54,021 nucleotides of DNA from positions 1 through 54,021 of the forward strand of contig JANQIV010000067.1 in assembly GCA_028282005.1 (NCBI GenBank). The letters are read 5' to 3'. Origin of the DNA: Melioribacteraceae bacterium (GTDB taxonomy: Bacteria > Bacteroidota > Ignavibacteria > Ignavibacteriales > Melioribacteraceae). Positions within the stretch are counted from its first letter, which is position 1, and each line of letters starts with the position of its first letter. The position numbers and the translations under genes are program-made. This document shows positions 10,003 to 18,304 of the stretch, piece by piece. The notes beneath the pieces are model-generated. The model worked only from the letters and a program-made list of their open reading frames with translations, did not search any database and had not been told where the DNA came from.

Positions 10003-10023
10003 TTAGTAAAATTTTAATATCAC
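10003..10023 (-). CDS. Possible 6-codon leader ORF with near-perfect Shine-Dalgarno
   Basis: A GTG at 10023 opens a six-codon frame (M-I-L-K-F-Y) ending TAA at 10003. AGGAGG ends five bases before it, within an 11-base perfect match (10036-10026) to the complement of the 16S rRNA 3' end. The SD is much stronger than that of the receptor gene downstream. The ORF is too short for any homology argument, so translation is inferred only. Confidence 0.25.
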   Translation of the reverse strand: MILKFY

Positions 10024-10025
10024 TT

Positions 10026-10070
10026 TCACCTCCTTAGCTTAAAGTTTTTTTTTAAATATAATTTATCCAT
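10026..10070 (-). CDS. Possible 14-residue basic leader peptide
   Basis: An ATG at 10070 opens a 14-codon frame whose peptide is lysine/arginine-rich (MDKLYLKKNFKLRR). Its TGA stop is formed by the last bases of the AAGGAGGTGA element. It lies in the untranslated leader of the TonB receptor operon. A ribosome finishing this frame would sit over the strong SD. There is no SD of its own. It may be chance, since the region is A-rich. Confidence 0.25.
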   Translation of the reverse strand: MDKLYLKKNFKLRR

Positions 10071-10206
10071 AGTAGTAAAGATATTATTTACCCTTGAAAT
10101 AAAAATTTTGCCCTGGAACTTTTTTTGAATGATAATAGTCTAAACACCTAAAAGTTTATACCCTTTTGCGACTAAAATAAAACTTAGATACCCATTAAAA
10201 CAAGAG

Positions 10207-10255
10207 CCAAATAAAGTATCCCTAAAGAATTACCCACCTAATTATCTTTATTTGG
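10207..10255 (-). promoter_or_regulatory. Inverted repeat at the predicted 5' end of the receptor mRNA
   Basis: Perfect 10-bp arms CCAAATAAAG and CTTTATTTGG flank 29 bases. The first arm on the minus strand starts at 10255, about seven bases after the predicted -10 box, so the transcript would begin with this stem. The loop carries AGGTGGGTA and AGGGATA. It could be a 5' stabilising stem-loop, part of a cis-regulatory RNA, or a DNA operator for a dimeric repressor. Confidence 0.45.
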
Positions 10256-10261
10256 TATAAG

Positions 10262-10290
10262 AATTTAATATAAGCTTAATACTTTGTCAA
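10262..10290 (-). promoter_or_regulatory. Sigma70-like promoter for the receptor/T9SS/PorV operon
   Basis: On the minus strand TTGACA (10290-10285) is followed after 17 bases by TAAATT (10267-10262). This is a full -35 match and a 4/6 match at -10, between the trxA terminator and the receptor gene. It predicts a leader of about 305 bases. Bacteroidota can use a different -33/-7 consensus, so the assignment is tentative. The rest of the 515-bp gap (9949-10463) holds the two tiny leader frames, the inverted repeat and the trxA terminator; I see no other gene in it. Confidence 0.45.
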
Positions 10291-10421
10291 GGTTTTATTA
10301 TTGCGATATATTGTTAAATTTTGCATCGAAAATCAACTTTCCTTAACAAAAATAAACTTGTTGTCAATATTAAAATTTAGTAACGGAAAATATTTGCATG
10401 TTTTTATCTTTTTTGTACTAA

Positions 10422-10452
10422 AAAAGAACCTTCAAATCCAGAAGGTTCTTTT
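10422..10452 (-). terminator. Rho-independent terminator after trxA
   Basis: Minus-strand reading gives AAAAGAACCTTC, a 7-base loop, and GAAGGTTCTTTT running into TTAGTACAAAAAAG. The 12-bp stem is perfect and lies 12 bases past the trxA stop codon, closing the dut-to-trxA run. Confidence 0.9.
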
Positions 10453-10463
10453 AAGTTTTTTAC

Positions 10464-10787
10464 CTAAGCTAAAATATTAACAATTTTGTCAACAAATTGT
10501 TGTTTAGGAACTGCACCTATGATAGTGTCTTTTACTTCACCACCATCAAAAAACAAAACTGTTGGGATACTTCTTACACCAAATTTTATTGATGTGTTTT
10601 GATTGTCATCCACATCTAATTTACCAACTTTTACTTTACCTTCATACTGTTCTGCTAATTCTTCAATAATTGGTGCAATCATTCTGCACGGCCCACACCA
10701 TGCAGCCCAAAAATCTACGATTACAGGAATATTCGAATTTACAACTTCAGCTTCAAAGTTATCGTCTGTTATAGTAATTGGTTTCAT
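10464..10787 (-). CDS. trxA: Thioredoxin
   Basis: This 107-residue protein is a full-length classical thioredoxin. It has the redox-active WCGPC motif (C31 and C34), the FWAAWCGPCRM context, a conserved internal LDVD strand, and the cis-proline segment SIPTVLFF. It reduces disulfides in cytoplasmic proteins with electrons from thioredoxin reductase. AAGGAG precedes the ATG by eight bases. It lies 15 bp after the acyl-CoA dehydrogenase stop, so it is probably the last gene of that operon, and a strong terminator follows. No unusual residues are visible. Confidence 0.97.
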   Translation of the reverse strand: MKPITITDDNFEAEVVNSNIPVIVDFWAAWCGPCRMIAPIIEELAEQYEGKVKVGKLDVDDNQNTSIKFGVRSIPTVLFFDGGEVKDTIIGAVPKQQFVDKIVNILA

Positions 10788-10802
10788 CTCTAATTCTCCT
10801 TC

Positions 10803-11945
10803 TTAAATTTTTCCATTTTTCTTTATTACGTCTCTTGCAATAATTCCTTTTTGAATTTCGTTTGTTCCTTCGAATATTTTATTGATTCTGGAATCTCTAT
10901 AGAATCTCTCGATCGGTAGTTCTTTTGAATATCCCATTCCACCGTGTATTTGTACGGCATAGTCAGCTATTTTATCTAAGCTTTCTGAACAATAATATTT
11001 TACTATTGCTGATTGCGTGGAAATATTTTTTTGTAAATCATAATCAACAGCTGTTCTGTAAACAATTGATTCCATTGTGTAAATCATAATTTCCATTTCT
11101 GCAAGCATGAACTGGATTCCCTGGAAGTTGCTTATAGATTTATCAAATTGTTTTCTTTGTTTAGAATAATCAGTTGACATTTCCAACAATTCTTTCGCAG
11201 CACCTAAGCAAGCAGCACCTAAACCAAGTCTACCCGCATCAAGAGTTTTCATTGCAATTAGGAAACCTCTACCATCTCTGCCAACTAAATTTTCTTTTGG
11301 GATTCTTACGTTGTCAAAAGTAATTGGATTTGTTACGCTGCCTTTAATTCCCATTTTCTTTTCAGGAGGGCCAAAGCTATAACCCGGGTGATCAGTCTCA
11401 ACAATAAAAGTACTAATACCTTTTTCAGTTCTTGCAAATACAGAAACGATGTCGGCAATACCGCCATTAGTAATCCAAAGTTTTTCTCCGTTTATTACCC
11501 ACTCATCACCATCAATATCAGCTTTAGTTTTTAAGTGGAAAGAATCTGAACCAGCTTGAGCTTCAGTTAAACAGAAAGCTCCGATTTTTTCTCCGGATGC
11601 AAGTTGAGTTAAATATTTTTGTTTTTGTTCTTCCGAACCACCAATATATATAGTGTTTGCCCCGATTGATTGATGTGCACCAATAAATGTTGCTGTTGAC
11701 ATACAACCACGAGCTATTTCTTCTTGTGCTAAGCAGTAACCAACTTCACCAAATCCGCCGCCGCCGTATTCTTCCGGGAAAGACACACCGAGGATTCCGA
11801 TTTCAGCTAACTTCTTAATTAAATCTTCGGGTATTTTTTCATCTTCGTCAATCTTTGATGCTATTGGTTTGATTTCATTATTTGTGAAATCTCTAACCAT
11901 ATCTCTGAGCATTAATTGCTCTTCAGTAAATTTGAATTCGAACAT
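10803..11945 (-). CDS. Acyl-CoA dehydrogenase (short-chain/butyryl type)
   Basis: The 380-residue flavoprotein shows the full acyl-CoA dehydrogenase architecture: an N-terminal helical domain with EYGGGGFGEVGYCLA, a middle FAD-binding beta domain with CLTEAQAGSD and LWITNGG, and a C-terminal helical domain with QIHGGMGY and IFEGTNEIQ. The glutamate of IFEGT is the usual catalytic base of short- and medium-chain enzymes. It oxidises acyl-CoA to trans-2-enoyl-CoA, passing electrons to ETF. Length matches the family. It lies 18 bp after the SDR gene and 15 bp before trxA. Chain-length preference cannot be read from the sequence alone. Confidence 0.93.
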   Translation of the reverse strand: MFEFKFTEEQLMLRDMVRDFTNNEIKPIASKIDEDEKIPEDLIKKLAEIGILGVSFPEEYGGGGFGEVGYCLAQEEIARGCMSTATFIGAHQSIGANTIYIGGSEEQKQKYLTQLASGEKIGAFCLTEAQAGSDSFHLKTKADIDGDEWVINGEKLWITNGGIADIVSVFARTEKGISTFIVETDHPGYSFGPPEKKMGIKGSVTNPITFDNVRIPKENLVGRDGRGFLIAMKTLDAGRLGLGAACLGAAKELLEMSTDYSKQRKQFDKSISNFQGIQFMLAEMEIMIYTMESIVYRTAVDYDLQKNISTQSAIVKYYCSESLDKIADYAVQIHGGMGYSKELPIERFYRDSRINKIFEGTNEIQKGIIARDVIKKNGKI

Positions 11946-11963
11946 TCTTCACATTCCTGTAAT

Positions 11964-12788
11964 TTATTTTATTTTGGTCTTTACTCTTTCACCGTAATAA
12001 TTAACAACATATTCTCCGCCATCAACGCCAAGAACATTGCCTGATATCCAATCAGCTTCAGACCCTGAAAGCATTACTATTACTTTTGCAACATCTTCAG
12101 GAGTTGTTAATCTTCCGAAGGGATTCTTCTTAATTGCGGCATCAATCATTAAATCATTACCCGGAATTTTTCTTAAAGCAGGAGTATCTGTTACACCAGC
12201 CATAATTGCATTGGCAGTAATATTCATTGAACCCAACTCCATTGACAGTTGACGGATGTGAGATTCAAGGGCAGCCTTTGCAGTAGATACAGCTCCGTAA
12301 CTTGGAAATACTGTTTGGGAACCTGCACTAGTTAATGCAAAAATTCTTCCGCCATGTGAAAATAAATCTCTTTGAATTAATCCTTGAGTCCAATAAACTA
12401 ATGAGTGAGCCATCACATCCAGTGTCATCTGCATTTGGGCTTGAGAAATACAATCGTTTGGATTCTTTGAGATATATGGTTTGAGTGCACCAAAAGCCAA
12501 AGAGTGAATTAAAATATGTACATCCGGGTGTTCTTTGGTTGAGAACCTTTCTTTTATTTCATCTAGTATGTCGTTTCTTTTAATTGCATCAGCCGCATTT
12601 GCATTAAAGAAAATTGCTTTGTGTCCTGTCTTTTCTATTTTACGAATAATTGAATTTACTTGGGGCATTGTTGATTGTCTGTCCAAATGTATACCCAATA
12701 TATGATAACCAGCTTTAGCAAGGGCAACAGCTGCCGCTCCTCCAAAACCACTTGAGGCGCCAAGAATTAAAGCCCACTTTTTTTCCAT
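11964..12788 (-). CDS. SDR oxidoreductase resembling enoyl-ACP reductase (FabI/FabL type)
   Basis: A 274-residue Rossmann-fold short-chain dehydrogenase. The cofactor loop is GASSGFG (10-16). The active-site Tyr and Lys are spaced Y164-x6-K171 (YGAVSTAK), the spacing typical of enoyl-ACP reductases FabI and FabL rather than the usual Y-x3-K of SDRs. HSLAFG (95-100) and the terminal GNVLGVDGGEY also look like FabI. A role in the last step of fatty-acid elongation is plausible. Because it is next to an acyl-CoA dehydrogenase, it could alternatively act in beta-oxidation or in making an unusual lipid. A weak TTGATT/TATTTT promoter-like pair lies upstream (12849-12821). Confidence 0.75.
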   Translation of the reverse strand: MEKKWALILGASSGFGGAAAVALAKAGYHILGIHLDRQSTMPQVNSIIRKIEKTGHKAIFFNANAADAIKRNDILDEIKERFSTKEHPDVHILIHSLAFGALKPYISKNPNDCISQAQMQMTLDVMAHSLVYWTQGLIQRDLFSHGGRIFALTSAGSQTVFPSYGAVSTAKAALESHIRQLSMELGSMNITANAIMAGVTDTPALRKIPGNDLMIDAAIKKNPFGRLTTPEDVAKVIVMLSGSEADWISGNVLGVDGGEYVVNYYGERVKTKIK

Positions 12789-12862
12789 GTTTTACCTATT
12801 ATGTTTTTAAATAATTTTTGAAAATAAAAAATACGGTCTCTTAAATCAACTCATTGAATTTA

Positions 12863-15800
12863 TTATCGCGGTGAATAAATTATCGATTCTTTTCCTATAA
12901 TTCCACTCAACTCTTCAACTAATTCATCATTTAAAGAAATTTGATAGTCGAGATAAAAGTTACGAGTACTTCCATTATCTTTTACAGAAATTATAACAGG
13001 AGTAATTCCTTCATATTTTCCAAAAGTTTTTTTCAACTCAGAAATCGTATTTACATCATGTGATTTCGTATTAGTGCAAACCACTAGTTTTTTTGTCAGT
13101 TTGTTTTTAGCTTCATTTAAATAAAATGCTTCATCAATGTGCAGCTTAACTGCATCACCACTGCTTTCAAGCTTACCTTTAACAAAGACTGTATTTTCTT
13201 CTTTTATACACTCTCCGAATTCTTCAAATACTTTTGAAAACATCAAACATTCGCACGAGCCTGAAAAATCATCAAGTTTAAAAAACGCCATCGTTCTACC
13301 AGCTTTATCAATCTTTGTTCTAAAGTCGGTAACTACACCGCACGCGCTAATCGCATCTTCAAATTTATAGGTTGATGGTTCACCAAAATGCACATTCGCA
13401 AACGACTTGTACTCACGTTCAAAATGTCTTAGCGGATGATCAGATAAATAAAAGCCGAGTACTTCCCTTTCTTTTGCAAGACAAATTTTTTCAGACCACG
13501 ATTCAACTTCGGGAAGTTCAGGTTCTGTTATTTCCATTGATTCACTTGTTTCGCCAAATAAGCTGTTGCTATGCTGTTCCATTGCTATCTGAGCTTTGCT
13601 TCCGAACTGTAATGCGTTTTCAATAGCTGCAAAGTTTTGAGCCCTGTCTCCTTTTAAATGATCGAAAGCTCCGGCTAGCACCAAACCTTCAAGTACTCTT
13701 TTATTAATGACACGTGTGTCAACGTTTGAGCAAAGATCATAAATGCTTGTGAAGTCACGTTCCAAATTTTTCCTTTTGTTCTCAAGTTCTTTTACTGCAT
13801 TAACACCAACGTTTTTAATTGCCGACATCCCAAAAACAATTTTGTTTTCCTTCACGTTAAAAAAGGTTGATGGATGATTGACATCAGGAGACAACACACT
13901 AACTTTATGTTTACGGCAGTCATCCAAAAACAATGTTACTTTATCAGTGTTGCCGAATTCATTTGTTAAGTTCGCAGCTAAAAATTCTTCAAGATAGTGT
14001 GCCTTTAAATAGGCTGTTTGATAAGCAACAATACTGTATGCCACAGCGTGGCTTTTGTTAAAACCGTAATTCGCAAACTTATCAATAACAGCAAAAATTT
14101 CTTCAGCAATTTCTTTTTTGATATCTTTTTCAACAGCACCGGCAATAAACTTTTTCTTTTGCTCAGCCATTGCCGCCATATCCTTTTTACCCATTGCACG
14201 ACGTAGGATATCAGCTTCAGCAAGACTCATTCCCGCAATAACGTTTGCAATTTTTATAACCTGTTCCTGGAAAACGATAATGCCATAAGTGTCTTTTAAT
14301 ATTGATTCGAGCAATGGATGCAAATACTCAATCTTTTTTCGTCCGTGTTTTCTATCAATAAAGTCATCAATGAATTCCATCGGACCCGGGCGATACAAAG
14401 CGTTCATAGCAGCTAAATCATTTATACTTGCTGGCTGCAGCTTTTTCAAATACTCACGCATTGGGCCGGATTCAAATTGGAACACGGCTGTTGTTCTACC
14501 TTCGGAAAAAAGTCTGTAAGTTTCTTCATCGTCTAGCGGGATCTCTTCAATATCAATTTCTTCTTTTCGATTATCTTTTACTAGATCAATGGCATCACGT
14601 ATAATTGTTAAAGTACGTAAACCGAGAAAATCCATTTTCAGCAAACCGGCATCATCCAGTTCTTTCATATTGAACTGAGTAACTAAGTCACCATCATCAC
14701 CACCGGCTTTAGCAAGCGGAACAAACTCATCAACATTGCCCGGAGTAATAACAACACCCGCAGCATGCTTTGAGGCATTGCGGTTCATGCCTTCAAGTAT
14801 TTTTGAATATTTAATTAATTCATGAATCATCGGGTCATCAGAATCTTTCACCCACTTTAACTCGGGCACTTCTTCTAATGCCTGATCAATTGAATATACT
14901 CTACCAAATTTCGAAGGTATCCATTTTGTAATATTATTTACTGTAGGAATTGGGATTTTTAAAACACGTGCAACATCTCTTAATACAGCTTTTGAAGAAA
15001 GCCTATTAAAAGTAATGATCTGGCAAACTGATTCTTCACCATACCTTTCTTTAACGTAGTCAATAACTTCGCCACGCTGATCGTCAGCAAAATCAACATC
15101 AATATCGGGCATTGACTTACGTGCTGGATTTAAGAATCTCTCAAAGAGCAAATCATATTCAAGCGGATTAACATTGGTGATTCCCAAACAGTAACTCACC
15201 AAACTACCGGCAGCACTACCTCTACCGGGCCCAACAGGAATACCTCTTTTTTTGGCTGCATTAATAAAATCTTGTGTGATTAAAAAATAACCTGAATACC
15301 CCATCTCCTGGATTATTTTTATTTCATAATCAAACCTATCTTCAATGTCTTTGTTCAGTTTTTTAAATCGATTGTGCATTCCTTCGCGTGCAAGCAGTTC
15401 AAAGTAATCATCAAGATTTTTTGCAGGTGAATCTTTTGGTATCGGGAAATTAGGATAATGAAAGCCTTCGAACTCAAGTTTGAAATCTATTTTTTCTTCG
15501 ATCTCCAAAGTGTTTTCAATTGCGCCTTTGTAACCTTTGAAAAGTTGCTTCATCTCTTCGGTTGTTTTGAAGTAGATTTGATCAGTGCCGTAACGTAAAT
15601 CTCTATAATCAACTTGCCCAGTTTTATCACCAAGATTTATAAGTATGTTATGTGCAACTGAATGATCTTTAGCGATGTAATGGATATCATTGGTTGCAAT
15701 CATTTTAATACCTAGTTCTTCAGATAACTTTGGTATTCCCTTTAAAATTACCTGATCTTGTTCGAGGTTATGATCCTGTAATTCCAAATAAAAATCATCA

Positions 15801-16315
15801 CCAAAAATTTCATGAAGTATAATTGAATTTTCTTTCGCTTTTTGGTAATCACCATTAAGTAACGGCGCGCACACGGGCCCAGCTAAACAAGCTGACGTAC
15901 ACACTAATCCTTCGCTATATTGCCTGAGCATGTCAAGATCAATTCGCGGACGATAATAAAATCCTTCTGTGTGTCCAATGGTGCAGAGCTTTATTAAATT
16001 TTTATATCCGATTTTATTCTTAGCAAGCAGAATTAAATGATTGTATTGCTTCTTCCTTCCTACAATTTTATTGCTTCCTTTGTCGGTTCTGCTTCCTTCC
16101 ATTAAGATGTAAGCTTCCATTCCAAGAATTGGTTTGATGCCGGCTTTAATTGCCTTTTTTGAAAACTCGGATGCACCGAACATTACACCATGATCAGTTA
16201 AAGCAAGTGCATGTTGATTACAACCACATGCTGATTCAATCAACCCATCAATAGATGCAGCAGCATCTTGCAAGCTATAATGCGAATGATTATGAAGATG
16301 TACAAAATCACTCAT
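12863..16315 (-). CDS. dnaE: DNA polymerase III subunit alpha (DnaE)
   Basis: This 1150-residue protein is the replicative polymerase. It has an N-terminal PHP domain (about 1-280), palm motifs GPGRGSAAGS (362-371) and PDIDVDFADD (403-412, with the catalytic aspartates), the fingers segment, a helix-hairpin-helix region, and an OB-fold near the C-terminus (about 985-1060). PHP metal ligands look intact: HLH (6-8), TDHG (40-43), GMEAY (65-69) and NDIHY (209-213). This resembles Thermus Pol III, unlike the degenerate domain in E. coli. AAAGGA precedes the ATG. It lies 22 bp after dut. An AT-only 8-bp inverted repeat covers the stop codon but is too weak to call a terminator. Confidence 0.97.
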   Translation of the reverse strand: MSDFVHLHNHSHYSLQDAAASIDGLIESACGCNQHALALTDHGVMFGASEFSKKAIKAGIKPILGMEAYILMEGSRTDKGSNKIVGRKKQYNHLILLAKNKIGYKNLIKLCTIGHTEGFYYRPRIDLDMLRQYSEGLVCTSACLAGPVCAPLLNGDYQKAKENSIILHEIFGDDFYLELQDHNLEQDQVILKGIPKLSEELGIKMIATNDIHYIAKDHSVAHNILINLGDKTGQVDYRDLRYGTDQIYFKTTEEMKQLFKGYKGAIENTLEIEEKIDFKLEFEGFHYPNFPIPKDSPAKNLDDYFELLAREGMHNRFKKLNKDIEDRFDYEIKIIQEMGYSGYFLITQDFINAAKKRGIPVGPGRGSAAGSLVSYCLGITNVNPLEYDLLFERFLNPARKSMPDIDVDFADDQRGEVIDYVKERYGEESVCQIITFNRLSSKAVLRDVARVLKIPIPTVNNITKWIPSKFGRVYSIDQALEEVPELKWVKDSDDPMIHELIKYSKILEGMNRNASKHAAGVVITPGNVDEFVPLAKAGGDDGDLVTQFNMKELDDAGLLKMDFLGLRTLTIIRDAIDLVKDNRKEEIDIEEIPLDDEETYRLFSEGRTTAVFQFESGPMREYLKKLQPASINDLAAMNALYRPGPMEFIDDFIDRKHGRKKIEYLHPLLESILKDTYGIIVFQEQVIKIANVIAGMSLAEADILRRAMGKKDMAAMAEQKKKFIAGAVEKDIKKEIAEEIFAVIDKFANYGFNKSHAVAYSIVAYQTAYLKAHYLEEFLAANLTNEFGNTDKVTLFLDDCRKHKVSVLSPDVNHPSTFFNVKENKIVFGMSAIKNVGVNAVKELENKRKNLERDFTSIYDLCSNVDTRVINKRVLEGLVLAGAFDHLKGDRAQNFAAIENALQFGSKAQIAMEQHSNSLFGETSESMEITEPELPEVESWSEKICLAKEREVLGFYLSDHPLRHFEREYKSFANVHFGEPSTYKFEDAISACGVVTDFRTKIDKAGRTMAFFKLDDFSGSCECLMFSKVFEEFGECIKEENTVFVKGKLESSGDAVKLHIDEAFYLNEAKNKLTKKLVVCTNTKSHDVNTISELKKTFGKYEGITPVIISVKDNGSTRNFYLDYQISLNDELVEELSGIIGKESIIYSPR

Positions 16316-16337
16316 TAAATAAATTCCTTTCTAAACT

Positions 16338-16793
16338 TTATTGTTTGCCAGTATGGCCGAAACCGCCTTCACCGCGGTCACTGTCAGACAACTCTTTTAC
16401 TTCGACCAAATTTGCTTTATAAACTTTTGATAAAATTAACTGGGCTATTCTCTCACCACGGTTAATTTCAAAATCATTTTCGCCAAAATTAAAAAGTATA
16501 ATTTTCACCTCACCGCGATAATCACTGTCAATTGTACCCGGAGAGTTCATTACCCCGATTCCATGTTTGGCTGCTAAGCCGCTTCTTGGACGTACTTCAA
16601 TTTCATATCCAAATGGAATTTCAACAGTGAGGTTGGTGGGTATTAATTTCACTTTCCCTTTTTCAAGAATAATTTTTTCCTCAACAGCAGCACGAACATC
16701 CATTCCTGAACTACCTTCTGTTTGATATGAGGGTAATGGGACATCTGAGAAGTCATCAGAAATTCTTTTTATTTTTAATTCAATTTTTTCCAT
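16338..16793 (-). CDS. dut: Deoxyuridine 5'-triphosphate nucleotidohydrolase (dUTPase)
   Basis: The 151-residue trimeric-type dUTPase converts dUTP to dUMP and pyrophosphate, keeping uracil out of DNA and feeding thymidylate synthesis. All five family motifs are visible: SSGMDVRA, RPRSGLAAKHG, GTIDSDYRGE with the catalytic aspartate, RGERIAQLIL, and the C-terminal arm RGEGGFGHTGK. Length is normal. AAGGA lies seven bases before the ATG. It sits directly before dnaE and 22 bp after a flippase gene, so it may ride on the polysaccharide transcript. Confidence 0.97.
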   Translation of the reverse strand: MEKIELKIKRISDDFSDVPLPSYQTEGSSGMDVRAAVEEKIILEKGKVKLIPTNLTVEIPFGYEIEVRPRSGLAAKHGIGVMNSPGTIDSDYRGEVKIILFNFGENDFEINRGERIAQLILSKVYKANLVEVKELSDSDRGEGGFGHTGKQ

Positions 16794-16815
16794 TTCAAAA
16801 TCCTTGTTAGAGTAA

Positions 16816-18276
16816 TTATTTTTTCAATAATGCCAATACACTTTTTATCTCACTGACTTTGATCACATTAAATACGAAAAGAGATAAAACAAACGCAGCT
16901 AACAAAATAAATTTATAACCGATCAACAAACTGTTGTTAAACAGAAGCACATAATATGCCGATCCTATTACTATACATGTTAATAAAATCTTTGAGATTT
17001 TGGAATACTCATATTTTATTGGATAAAATTTTTGAGCAGTTATAAACAATCCGGATGCCATTACAAAATAACTTATTAATGAAGTTATCGCTGCACCATA
17101 AATTCCGTAAATAGGGATCAATAAAAAATTTAGCAAAATATTTGTAAGTGCACCCACTCCAGTTATAAGAGGAAAGTACTTTGTTTTTTCTTCAATGTAA
17201 ATGCCTGCCTGAAAATTAATATACATTCCATACAACAAATGGCTAAACAATATTATTGGGACTATGTATATTCCACTAAGAAAATTTTTCCCGATAATTG
17301 AAATACCATCTAAAAACTCAAAGCCGGCAATATTATCAATGAATAAAGAAAGGACTACCCAAAATGAGCTAGCAGCTAAAAGAAATAAAGTCAATACTTT
17401 TGAAAATAGTTCTTTGGCGTTTTCTTCTTTGGCATTATTCAAAAAGAAAGGCTGCCAAGCGTATTGAAACATAGATGCAAAAAGCATCATAAAAATGCCA
17501 AGTTTATAATTAGCCCGGAAAATCCCAAGCGTACCATCATCAGTCAATTCCCGTAGAATCGGGACACTAATCATTTGAACCATCATTGCAGAGAGCGAAC
17601 CGGGCATATAAGGCAATCCAAACTTCAGCATTCTTTTTAATATTTCACTCGAGAAATTAAAAGTAAGATTACTTAAAATGTCAGGCAGTAGTAGAATAAA
17701 TGTTAATCCAGAAGCAACAAGATTACTTATAAATATTGCTTCAATTCCAAAATCATAACCTAAAATTAAAATAAAATTCATTGAAAGATTGGTGACGATG
17801 TTCAGAATTTTGATGATAGCAAACTTCACTGATTTGTTCTGCATTCTTAGTAATGCGAATGGAATCAAAGAAAGTGTATCAATAGTTAAAAATGATACGA
17901 GATAAATTAAGAGATGATGAAATTCTGTTTGAAGATTAATTGTATTACCAATTCCTTTATAAAAATATATAAGTGGTAATGAAAATAGAATGCTTGTTAT
18001 GAATACAGTAATAAACGGGACAGAGAAATTTTGCTTTTTTTGAATATCATTTTCAGCAAGTGAAAAATATTTCATAAAAGCAGCATCAAGCCCATAAATA
18101 TAAGCTATATTCATGAATGCGATTATTGCGTATAAATATGTGTAAACACCAAAAAGATCTGTAGAAAGTACGTTCGTATAAAACGGGACAAGCAAAAAAT
18201 TTAGAAATCGTCCAACAATAGTGCTTGCACCATAAATCGCGGTTTCTTTAGATAACTGTTTTAGTTTTTCAAGCAT
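16816..18276 (-). CDS. Polysaccharide flippase (Wzx/MviN-like, MOP superfamily)
   Basis: A 486-residue inner-membrane protein with about 12-14 hydrophobic segments and the N-terminal TAIYGASTIVGRFLNFLLVPF pattern shared by oligosaccharide flippases of the polysaccharide-biosynthesis family. Such proteins move undecaprenyl-linked glycans to the periplasmic face. A central FGLPYMPGSLSA segment and the C-terminal transmembrane block are also typical. It is the second flippase in the window and sits beside an isolated GT2 gene, away from the main wzx/wzy block. It may serve a different glycan or a lipid-linked intermediate. Confidence 0.85.
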   Translation of the reverse strand: MLEKLKQLSKETAIYGASTIVGRFLNFLLVPFYTNVLSTDLFGVYTYLYAIIAFMNIAYIYGLDAAFMKYFSLAENDIQKKQNFSVPFITVFITSILFSLPLIYFYKGIGNTINLQTEFHHLLIYLVSFLTIDTLSLIPFALLRMQNKSVKFAIIKILNIVTNLSMNFILILGYDFGIEAIFISNLVASGLTFILLLPDILSNLTFNFSSEILKRMLKFGLPYMPGSLSAMMVQMISVPILRELTDDGTLGIFRANYKLGIFMMLFASMFQYAWQPFFLNNAKEENAKELFSKVLTLFLLAASSFWVVLSLFIDNIAGFEFLDGISIIGKNFLSGIYIVPIILFSHLLYGMYINFQAGIYIEEKTKYFPLITGVGALTNILLNFLLIPIYGIYGAAITSLISYFVMASGLFITAQKFYPIKYEYSKISKILLTCIVIGSAYYVLLFNNSLLIGYKFILLAAFVLSLFVFNVIKVSEIKSVLALLKK

Positions 18277-18304
18277 TCAATTAATATAATTCAGTTTAAT
18301 CAAT

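Noticed and set aside
10089-10235. TACCC (GGGTA on minus) motifs recurring in the receptor leader
   Set aside because: Spacing is irregular (about 70, 30, 29 and 13 bases) and the units do not extend beyond five bases, so I do not call a repeat array or G-quadruplex.
12857-12881. 8-bp inverted repeat overlapping the dnaE stop
   Set aside because: The arms are A/T only and no U-tract follows, so it is unlikely to terminate transcription.
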